From Acidiferrobacteraceae bacterium (GTDB lineage: Bacteria > Pseudomonadota > Gammaproteobacteria > Arenicellales > UBA868), in contig PCBE01000102.1 of the NCBI GenBank assembly GCA_002731295.1, positions 7,371 to 13,622 of the forward strand: 6,252 nucleotides of DNA. Reading direction: 5' to 3'. A program made the position numbers and the translations under genes. Positions within the stretch are counted from its first letter, which is position 1, and each line of letters opens with the position of its first letter. This document shows, piece by piece, positions 1-6,252 of this stretch. The notes beneath the pieces were generated by a model. That model saw only the letters and a program-made list of their open reading frames with translations. It made no database searches and was not told the DNA's origin.

Positions 1-2
1 AT

Positions 3-668
3 CGACAACCCTGGATCGTTGCCAAACAGGCTGGTTCTGATGCCGAGCTTCAGGCCATCTGCTGTCAGGGCCTCAACCTTTTTCGACTACTGATCACCTG
101 GCTAAGTCCAGTAACTCCCTCTCTAGCGCAGCGTTCAAGCAGCTTCCTGTGCTGCGATATCTCCGGACCTGGACAATGGTCGAACCTTTCTCAGCCGTTG
201 CTGAACCATCGAGTCTCGGAATACCAACACCTGTTAACGCGAATTAACCCCAAGGATGTAGAACAGATGATTGCTGACTCTATAGAACCCGAATCACCCG
301 TAACTAAATCTCATCTCTCAGACGAACCCATCCGGCCGGAAATCACCATTGATGATTTCTCGAAGATAGACTTGCGCATCGCTAAGGTTGTCGATGCGCA
401 AACCGTCGAAGGTGCTGACAAACTAATTGAGTTACAGCTAGACCTCGATGGTCAATCTCGCACTGTATTTGCCGGCATCAAAAATGCCTACAACCCCGAA
501 ACATTGATCGGCCGCCATGTCGTGTTGGTCGCCAACCTCGCCCCCAGAAAGATGCGGTTTGGCACCTCTGAAGGCATGATCCTGGCGGCTTCCGGTATCG
601 ATGATGCATCTGGCATTTTCGTCATAGAGCCCGATAGTGGTGCAGAACCTGGGATGGGTGTGCGCTGA
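3..668 (+). CDS. metG: Methionyl-tRNA synthetase, C-terminal part (5' end outside window)
   Basis: This is the last 221 codons of methionyl-tRNA synthetase, the cytoplasmic enzyme that charges tRNA-Met with methionine using ATP. The frame is open from the left edge, so the catalytic Rossmann domain lies upstream of the window. Fragment residues about 1-90 are the end of the anticodon-binding helical domain: [24 protein letters not shown] and [17 protein letters not shown] resemble the E. coli protein closely. A variable linker follows. From about residue 114 to the end lies the EMAP-II-like OB-fold tRNA-binding and dimerisation domain, with [36 protein letters not shown] and SEGMILAA. The fusion of this domain is typical of the long MetG form found in enterobacteria and pseudomonads. 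A TTG at 198 could look like a start, but homology runs straight through it. The TGA stop is at 666-668, 42 nt before rnfB on the same strand. Identification is secure. Confidence 0.97.
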   Translation, partial: RQPWIVAKQAGSDAELQAICCQGLNLFRLLITWLSPVTPSLAQRSSSFLCCDISGPGQWSNLSQPLLNHRVSEYQHLLTRINPKDVEQMIADSIEPESPVTKSHLSDEPIRPEITIDDFSKIDLRIAKVVDAQTVEGADKLIELQLDLDGQSRTVFAGIKNAYNPETLIGRHVVLVANLAPRKMRFGTSEGMILAASGIDDASGIFVIEPDSGAEPGMGVR

Positions 669-678
669 TCGTCCGGTG

Positions 679-719
679 ACCACTCAATGTGCCAAGGAAT
701 CTAACCTTCAATGAGTGGT
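679..719 (+). promoter_or_regulatory. Inverted repeat enclosing the rnfB ribosome binding site and start
   Basis: ACCACTCA at 679-686 is perfectly complementary to TGAGTGGT at 712-719, which begins at the second base of the rnfB ATG. After one A-A mismatch, two more pairs (T688-A710, G689-C709) can form. Inside the loop the probable Shine-Dalgarno AAGGA (694-698) can pair through AAGG (694-697) with CCTT (705-708). Folded this way, both start codon and ribosome site are partly buried. An 8-bp repeat at this spacing is expected by chance a few times in a window this size, so only its position argues for a role. Regulation is inference. Confidence 0.3.
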
Positions 720-1349
720 GCGGTCGATCCCCACACAATTGATCAGTGGCTACCCCAGACACAGTGCCAGCGCTGCGGGTACCCGGACTGCTGGGAGTAT
801 GCGCTTGCTATCAGTACTGCGGCCGCTCCAATAAACCGTTGCCCACCAGGCGGTGATATCACGCTTCGTGCACTGGCTGAAATCACAGGCAACCCCCTGG
901 TACCACTGGACAAAGATTGTGGCACAGCGAAGCCTTTAGCCTGTGCTGTCATCAACGAGGCACTGTGTATCGGATGCACACTTTGCATACAAGCGTGCCC
1001 CGTCGATGCTATTGCCGGCGCTTCAAAGCTGATGCACACCGTAATTGGTCATGAATGCACGGGATGTGAACTGTGCATTGTGCCCTGCCCAATGGACTGC
1101 ATTCAGATGACACCCATTACTGGCTCGCCCTTGGATAATCAACCTGGCAGTCCATGGCCTGAGTATTCGAGTGGTATGGTCGTCCGGGCACGCAGGCGGG
1201 CCGAGATGAAACGCTCGAGATCGAAACTTTCAGCAGAGTCTTGTTGCAGTAATACAGTATCGACACAGACCGTCATGCGGGAAAACATTCTCAGCAGCGT
1301 AAAACGCACCCGTGACCGTAAAAACAGTCTGTATTTAAATAATGACTAA
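711..1349 (+). CDS. rnfB: Stand-alone RnfB/RsxB-type iron-sulfur electron carrier
   Basis: This 212-residue protein has three iron-sulfur modules. The N-terminal RnfB-type cluster site has Cys19, Cys22, Cys27 and Cys44 (C-x2-C-x4-C-x16-C), ending in NRCPPGGD. Two bacterial-ferredoxin [4Fe-4S] sites follow: C86-x2-C89-x2-C92-x3-C96P and C116-x2-C119-x2-C122-x3-C126P. Canonical RnfB, the ferredoxin-like subunit of the membrane Rnf/Rsx complex, has an N-terminal membrane anchor. Here the cluster site begins at residue 19 with no hydrophobic segment before it, so the protein should be soluble. The tail after about residue 150 is rich in Arg and Lys and matches no domain I know. No rnfA, C, D, G or E is in the window, but nth follows after 15 nt, as nth follows rsx in E. 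coli. Short solo RnfB proteins of this type are known in beta- and gammaproteobacteria; their partners are unclear. The ATG at 711 has AAGGA 12 nt upstream, a rather long spacing. Confidence 0.9.
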   Translation: MSGAVDPHTIDQWLPQTQCQRCGYPDCWEYALAISTAAAPINRCPPGGDITLRALAEITGNPLVPLDKDCGTAKPLACAVINEALCIGCTLCIQACPVDAIAGASKLMHTVIGHECTGCELCIVPCPMDCIQMTPITGSPLDNQPGSPWPEYSSGMVVRARRRAEMKRSRSKLSAESCCSNTVSTQTVMRENILSSVKRTRDRKNSLYLNND

Positions 1350-1364
1350 AAGACAGTCGTTCAC

Positions 1365-2006
1365 ATGAATCCCGACAAAAGAAAACAGATCTTTAAAATT
1401 CTGGCCCGCGTCCACGGAAGCCCTTCTACCGAACTCAATTTCAGATCCAACTTCGAGTTGCTTGTCTCAGTAATCCTCTCCGCCCAGGCCACTGATGTTT
1501 CAGTCAACAAAGCCACCGACAAACTGTACCGCAAAGCTAATACGCCACAGGCAATCCTTAATCTGGGACTAACCCGCCTTAAAAGCCATATTCGAACAAT
1601 CGGTCTGTATAACACAAAAGCGCACAACATCATCAGAACCTGTCACATGCTGATCGATTTGCACAACGGACAGGTACCTGCCGAAAGAGAAGCACTAGAA
1701 GCTCTCCCTGGTGTCGGCCGCAAAACCGCAAATGTTGTCCTGAATACCGCGTTTGGAGAACCTACTATCGCGGTGGACACGCATATTTTTCGAGTTTCCA
1801 ACCGAACTGGGTTGGGCCCTGGCAAAACGGTGCTGCATGTGGAGCAGAAGCTGCTCAAATTTACGCCTGAACGCTACCTTAAGGATGCCCATCACTTGCT
1901 GATTCTGCATGGCCGTTATACGTGCACCGCACGTACGCCAAGATGCCCTGTCTGCGTGATTAGAGAATTTTGTGACTATCGGTCCAAAACACATGAAGCA
2001 GAATGA
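1365..2006 (+). CDS. nth: Endonuclease III, DNA glycosylase/AP lyase
   Basis: Endonuclease III removes oxidised pyrimidines such as thymine glycol from DNA and then nicks the abasic site by beta-elimination, starting base-excision repair. At 213 residues it is close to the 211 of E. coli. The helix-hairpin-helix motif LPGVGRKTANV occupies 114-124 and holds the Schiff-base lysine Lys120. The catalytic aspartate is Asp138 in VDTHIFRV. The C-terminal [4Fe-4S] loop has Cys187, Cys194, Cys197 and Cys203 (C-x6-C-x2-C-x5-C). All of these fall at the E. coli numbers, so there are no internal indels. LLVSVILSAQATD near residues 32-44 is also the family signature. The ATG at 1365 is 15 nt after the rnfB stop, with only a weak purine-rich stretch before it, which suggests translation depends on the upstream gene. 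It converges with rlmB across 42 nt that show no convincing terminator hairpin. Confidence 0.97.
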   Translation: MNPDKRKQIFKILARVHGSPSTELNFRSNFELLVSVILSAQATDVSVNKATDKLYRKANTPQAILNLGLTRLKSHIRTIGLYNTKAHNIIRTCHMLIDLHNGQVPAEREALEALPGVGRKTANVVLNTAFGEPTIAVDTHIFRVSNRTGLGPGKTVLHVEQKLLKFTPERYLKDAHHLLILHGRYTCTARTPRCPVCVIREFCDYRSKTHEAE

Positions 2007-2048
2007 GTTGAGCAAGCACCGATTTCAAACTCTGTTTTCAGTTGTGAG

Positions 2049-2804
2049 CTATTTTTGTAATGGCGAACGCCGTTGGCGCAACACTTCGAACAGCGCGATA
2101 CCCGTTGCAACCGATACATTAAGACTATGGATCCCGCCCACAGCAGGAATACGCACGACCTGATCACATTGTTTTCGCGTCAGTCTGCGGAGCCCTTTAT
2201 CTTCCGCACCCAATACCAGCGCCACAGGTCGGACTAGATCTGTACTATAGATATCGTTTTCGGCTTTTTCATCAGTACCCACAATCCACAGTCCGCTATT
2301 TTTCAAGGTAGTCATGACGCGATTCCAGTTGCTCTCTTCAAATATTGACAAATGACTGACGCCCCCGGCAGCCACGCGCTTTACCGTGGCGGTGATGGGA
2401 CAACCTTTCTTACGTGGGAGAATAACGCCGTCGACTCCGGCAGCGGCTGCAGTGCGAAGACAAGCGCCAAGATTTTGGGGATCTTGAACACTATCAAGCA
2501 CCAGCATCAGTGGCACCCGTTCAAGTTGAGTTAGGTATTCCTCGAGCGGTAAAGAGGGTTTGGCCAAACCAGTTGTGTGAATAACTATGACTCCTTGATG
2601 TCTGACCCCCGAAGATATTTTATCGAGCTCTTTTTTTCCAGCTGCCCTGATCTGAATCTGTGAACGACGGGCCTGTTCAGCGAGTTCCTTGAGTCGAAGA
2701 TCGTTGCGCTCAACGTCGTATAACAATACCTCCACATTGTCGGGGTGCTTTAGGGCATTCTGAACTGCGTGAAATCCGCACGATGTGGAGACTATCGTAT
2801 TCAT
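2049..2804 (-). CDS. rlmB: 23S rRNA (guanosine-2251-2'-O)-methyltransferase
   Basis: RlmB is a SPOUT-family methyltransferase that uses S-adenosylmethionine to methylate the ribose of G2251 in the peptidyl-transferase P loop of 23S rRNA. From the ATG at 2804 it has 251 residues (E. coli 243). The small RNA-binding domain begins with CGFHAVQNAL (residues 9-18), and VRHQGVIV is at 67-74. The trefoil-knot catalytic domain shows motif 1 LDSVQDPQNLGACLRT (103-118, with Asn111 and Arg117), motif 2 LGAEDKGLRRLTR (198-210, with Glu201) and motif 3 IPAVGGIHSLNVSVATG (219-235, with Ser227 and Asn229). A GTG at 2837 in frame would add 11 residues. I chose 2804 because the E. coli protein has only a few residues before its matching GIHAV. 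Neither start has a clear Shine-Dalgarno. A CATAAT at 2840-2845 on this strand could be a -10 box giving a 28-nt leader to 2804, but its -35 is poor. It follows rnr, as in E. coli and Pseudomonas. Confidence 0.95.
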   Translation of the reverse strand: MNTIVSTSCGFHAVQNALKHPDNVEVLLYDVERNDLRLKELAEQARRSQIQIRAAGKKELDKISSGVRHQGVIVIHTTGLAKPSLPLEEYLTQLERVPLMLVLDSVQDPQNLGACLRTAAAAGVDGVILPRKKGCPITATVKRVAAGGVSHLSIFEESNWNRVMTTLKNSGLWIVGTDEKAENDIYSTDLVRPVALVLGAEDKGLRRLTRKQCDQVVRIPAVGGIHSLNVSVATGIALFEVLRQRRSPLQK

Positions 2805-2965
2805 AGTAATGGCGACTGTTTTCCGGTCATACAACACCCATTATGAGATCAACGTATTTTGTGGCGTCAGGAATCAAGCGACCCCGTTCGATCCACGACC
2901 CCGCACCGAGGATTGCTTGGCGGTCGCAACTTTTCGATGCAGCCTCTCTTGCCGATCCGGAGCGT
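2805..2965 (-). other. rnr-rlmB spacer with an unexplained open frame
   Basis: The 161 nt between the rnr stop and the chosen rlmB start are longer than expected for two tightly coupled genes. In the frame +1 to rnr the minus strand is open from 3030 to a TGA at 2827-2829, 67 codons in all. A GTG at 2976 would give a 49-residue peptide (starting GDRRSGSAREAASKSC after the initiator) whose stop lies just past the alternative rlmB GTG start. I recognise no family. There is no Shine-Dalgarno, and an open run of this length is not rare by chance. Two 8-bp direct copies of CGACCCCG (2879-2886 and 2896-2903) also lie here. I see no terminator. Confidence 0.4.
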
Positions 2966-4549
2966 CTATCTCCCACGACGTGTCTTTTTATTGCGACAGT
3001 AAATCCTTCCTCTGGGTGTAGAGATATTGTTCATTATGCTGGAAAAACTGATTTTTCCTTCTTCCGGAGATGTTTCTGTCAGTATGACTTCAAGGACATC
3101 TCCCAATCGTAACGTTCTTCCTGTGTGCTTGCCCAACAGTTCCATAGTTTGTGGATTAAATTCGTAATAATCGCCCCCGAGTTCGGAGACATGGACCAAC
3201 CCGTCTATTGGCAAGTCGAGCAACTGAACAAACACTCCAAATTCAGTGACCCCACTGATGGACCCTCTGAACATCTGCCCGATCTTATCCGACATAAATT
3301 GTGCTTTATAGCAGGCATTGACCGCTCTTTCTGCGTTCTCTGCACGACGCTCAGTCATCGAACAATGCACACCAATATCTGCAAGTTGCTCATCCGTAGC
3401 GTCAATGTGTATTGAACGATCGTACCCCAATATATTCTTTATCAACCGGTGCACAACCAGATCGGGATAGCGACGGATGGGTGAGGTAAAGTGGGTATAG
3501 CAGTCAAATCCCAAAGCAAAGTGAGGCGCTACCGTCGAGTCATAGCGCGCCTGTTTAAGCGTTCGCAATACTAGCCCTTCCACCCATTGCCCCCGTCCCA
3601 GCGTCTCTCGGGCCGCACTGAGAGTGTTGTTAAGATCCAGAATTTTCGGCTCCTGACCGCCAGTCAGTGTGAGGCCAAAGCGCTGCAGAACCTGGCGTAA
3701 ATGTTTGAGATCTTGCGAAGAAGGCGCTTGGTGAACTCGATAGACCGCCCTGTTTAGAGACTTCTCAAGGGTCTGTGCTGCGCAAAGATTAGCACAGAGC
3801 ATACATTCTTCTACGAGCCGGGTCGCACTGTTACTTTCGCGGTAACCAATAGCTTCCACCGCGCCATTATCCCCCAATGTAAGTGCGATCTCGGGGAAAT
3901 TAATATCGATCCTGCCTGTGCCAATACACCAATCCTGCCTTGCCAGAACAATCTGCGACGCGATGTCGAGACTTTCGCATACCGCCTTACCCCAATCCCG
4001 ATCAAATCGTTCTCCTTGTTCTTCGAGAAACTGGTCAACTTCATCGTACGTCAGCCGAAGTCGTGAGCGGATCCAAGCCTGATCAAAATCCCACTCCAAA
4101 ATCTCACCAGAGGAGTTAATTGCAATACTACAGATAATAGCAAGCCGATCCTCTTCAGGCCGTAAAGAGCAAAGATCGTTTGAAAGAATCTCTGGCAGCA
4201 TGGGAATGACCCGGTCGGCAAAGTAAGTCGAGTTCCCGCGCGATCTTGCCGCCTTGTCGAGCTCCGTTCCAGGTCGCACATAGTGACTCACATCCGCAAT
4301 AGCAATCTGCAACAGCCAGCCATCATCGGCATTACGGGCGCAGATGGCATCGTCGTAATCGCGCGCGTCATCTCCATCTATTGTCACAAACGGTAGATGG
4401 GTAAAGTCCAGACACTGTCCCCGAAACTGTTCGCTCGTGGGTCGCGCGAGTTCTTTTGATTCGGCTATAACCTGCGGAGACCACTGTGCCGCGAGATCAT
4501 ATGTCTGAATGACCGTATCGGTGTACGAAATATGCCTTTTTATAGCCAA
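2966..4549 (-). CDS. rnr: RNase R catalytic core, missing the N-terminal RNA-binding domains
   Basis: RNase R is a processive 3'-5' exoribonuclease that degrades structured RNA, including rRNA and mRNA fragments. From the TTG at 4549 the protein has 527 residues, against 813 in E. coli. The RNB domain spans about 48-375, with VTIDGDDARDYDDA carrying metal-binding Asp58, Asp64, Asp66 and Asp67 (E. coli Asp272, 278, 280, 281). LVEECMLCAN is at 245-254 and FTSPIRRYPDL at 354-364. An S1 domain follows at about 424-503 (GSISGVTEFGVFV, IDGLVHVSEL), then a short basic tail ending KKTRRGR instead of the long Lys-rich E. coli tail. The helix-turn-helix, first cold-shock domain and most of the second, about 214 residues, are absent. 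Weak similarity (VIQTYDLAAQW against E. coli ALRTHEIPYIW) runs back to the in-frame TGA at 4574-4576. No ATG precedes the RNB domain and no good ribosome site precedes the TTG. The open frame and intact active site argue for function, but a 5'-truncated pseudogene, a natural short form or an assembly fault is possible. The start is unsure. Confidence 0.85.
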   Translation of the reverse strand: MAIKRHISYTDTVIQTYDLAAQWSPQVIAESKELARPTSEQFRGQCLDFTHLPFVTIDGDDARDYDDAICARNADDGWLLQIAIADVSHYVRPGTELDKAARSRGNSTYFADRVIPMLPEILSNDLCSLRPEEDRLAIICSIAINSSGEILEWDFDQAWIRSRLRLTYDEVDQFLEEQGERFDRDWGKAVCESLDIASQIVLARQDWCIGTGRIDINFPEIALTLGDNGAVEAIGYRESNSATRLVEECMLCANLCAAQTLEKSLNRAVYRVHQAPSSQDLKHLRQVLQRFGLTLTGGQEPKILDLNNTLSAARETLGRGQWVEGLVLRTLKQARYDSTVAPHFALGFDCYTHFTSPIRRYPDLVVHRLIKNILGYDRSIHIDATDEQLADIGVHCSMTERRAENAERAVNACYKAQFMSDKIGQMFRGSISGVTEFGVFVQLLDLPIDGLVHVSELGGDYYEFNPQTMELLGKHTGRTLRLGDVLEVILTETSPEEGKISFSSIMNNISTPRGRIYCRNKKTRRGR

Positions 4550-4726
4550 GACTCGTCTGGGTTGTCGGTCCCTTCACCGCTTTTGCTGTTCAACATCGCA
4601 CCGTCAGTGGCCAACTGTGATCGTATGAACTACCGATAACCACTGTTGTACCTGCCTTATACCGGTTTGCGATGAATAGTACTTTTTAAAACAATCCTGA
4701 GCACAAACAACCTCTTCGATGTTCGA

Positions 4727-4755
4727 TTGACAACCTACTGGGCAGACGGTAATGT
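4727..4755 (+). promoter_or_regulatory. Probable sigma-70 promoter for tRNA-Leu
   Basis: A perfect -35 box TTGACA (4727-4732) is followed after 17 nt by TAATGT (4750-4755), a -10 matching TATAAT at three positions. A GC-rich stretch, GCGCCCGC, follows at 4758-4765, as in the discriminators of stringently controlled stable-RNA promoters. Transcription would start near 4762, giving a leader of about 65 nt before the tRNA. The -10 is weak, so this is a prediction. Confidence 0.5.
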
Positions 4756-4773
4756 TCGCGCCCGCAGTCTGCC
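4741..4773 (+). repeat. 7-bp inverted repeat at the tRNA-Leu promoter
   Basis: GGCAGAC (4741-4747) and GTCTGCC (4767-4773) are exact reverse complements 19 nt apart and flank the putative -10 box. An overlapping pair, GCCCG (4760-4764) and CGGGC (4776-4780), could instead form a hairpin at the start of the tRNA leader. It might be an operator or only a chance match. Neither pair is followed by a T-run, so it is not a terminator on the plus strand. Confidence 0.3.
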
Positions 4774-4826
4774 GTCGGGCCCACAATGCTAGGTGCCTGA
4801 CCGAACTTTTTACCAAGAACTCTTTT

Positions 4827-4913
4827 GCCGAGGTGGCGGAATTGGTAGACGCGCCAGCTTCAGGTGCTGGTGGGGGCAACCTCGTGCCGGTTCGAGTCCG
4901 GCCCTCGGTACCA
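4827..4913 (+). tRNA. tRNA-Leu, anticodon CAG
   Basis: This 87-nt tRNA decodes the leucine codon CUG. The acceptor arm pairs GCCGAGG (4827-4833) with CCTCGGT (4903-4909), giving a G1-U72 wobble as the first pair. The discriminator is A73 (4910), a leucine identity base, and CCA is encoded at 4911-4913. The D arm contains GGCGGAATTGGTAGACGC. The anticodon stem CCAGC/GCTGG encloses the loop TTCAGGT with anticodon CAG at 4861-4863. The long class II variable arm (4871-4885) can form a 4-bp stem closed by GCAA. The T arm is GCCGG-TTCGAGT-CCGGC (4886-4902). It points away from rnr and toward the 3' end of purA, with 27 nt between and no visible intrinsic terminator. A tRNA-Leu between purA and rnr is also known in Pseudomonas. 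Confidence 0.97.
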
Positions 4914-4940
4914 TCTCTGTACAGCCTCGACAACCACGAC

Positions 4941-6252
<1,312 letters not shown>

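Larger units (their letters stand above)
4550..4826. other. Intergenic gap between rnr and tRNA-Leu
   Basis: This 277-nt gap lies where the N-terminal third of rnr would be expected. I read all three minus-strand frames and found none of the usual RNase R N-terminal motifs (such as the IPSREFIL, RRLRAMERDG or GHRDGFGFL types). On the plus strand it holds a likely tRNA promoter and an inverted repeat. On the minus strand an 18-codon frame from the ATG at 4594-4596 (MLNSKSGEGTDNPDESWL) ends at a TAA at 4540-4542, overlapping the rnr TTG in another frame. A one-base sequence error there could join it to rnr, but the missing domains would still be missing. No convincing rnr promoter was found. 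Confidence 0.6.

Noticed and set aside
2007..2048. Possible bidirectional terminator between nth and rlmB
   Set aside because: There is a T-run (starting 2052) but only 3-4 bp stems such as CTG-TTTT-CAG before it, too weak to call.
2785..3415. Several plus-strand open frames antisense to rnr and the rnr-rlmB spacer
   Set aside because: They are mirror images of the conserved rnr frame, with no ribosome sites and no family resemblance.
2985..4549. The peptide AIKRH appears both at the rnr N-terminus and in the +1 frame near its end
   Set aside because: The shared DNA is little more than ATAAAAAG; this is a coincidence of A-rich sequence, not a duplication.
4550..4913. Integration scar or attachment site at tRNA-Leu as the cause of the rnr truncation
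   Set aside because: I found no copy of the tRNA 3' end elsewhere in the window, no integrase and no direct repeats at the breakpoint. The tRNA 3' end also faces purA, not rnr.

Overview
The window is about 6.3 kb of chromosomal housekeeping DNA with intermediate base composition, most likely from a gammaproteobacterium. The evidence is a MetG with a fused C-terminal tRNA-binding domain, an Nth whose catalytic and cluster residues fall at the same numbers as in E. coli, and a purA / rnr / rlmB cluster of the kind found in E. coli and Pseudomonas. A stand-alone RnfB beside nth also occurs in betaproteobacteria, so the class call is an inference. I see no phage, IS element, CRISPR array, toxin-antitoxin pair or defence gene.

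Layout. Plus strand: the 3' end of metG (3-668), a soluble RnfB-type ferredoxin (711-1349) and nth (1365-2006). The gaps are short (42 and 15 nt), so these are probably co-transcribed. Minus strand, converging on nth: rlmB (2049-2804) downstream of rnr (2966-4549). A 277-nt gap follows. tRNA-Leu(CAG) then lies on the plus strand (4827-4913), head to head with rnr and tail to tail with purA (4941-6230, minus).

How the genes relate. metG, tRNA-Leu, rlmB and rnr belong to translation and RNA metabolism (tRNA charging, decoding of CUG, 23S rRNA 2'-O-methylation, 3'-5' RNA decay). nth performs base-excision repair of oxidised pyrimidines. purA commits IMP to AMP synthesis. RnfB is an iron-sulfur electron carrier without the rest of the Rnf complex. 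Its neighbour Nth is also a [4Fe-4S] protein, echoing the rsx-nth linkage in E. coli.

The main anomaly is rnr. Its catalytic RNB and S1 domains are intact, but about 214 N-terminal residues (helix-turn-helix, first cold-shock domain and most of the second) are absent. They are not found in any frame of the gap before the tRNA. Smaller points are a nested hairpin that could hide the rnfB start, a perfect -35 box before tRNA-Leu, and a TATAAT only 16 nt from the purA start. I found no convincing new multi-gene system.
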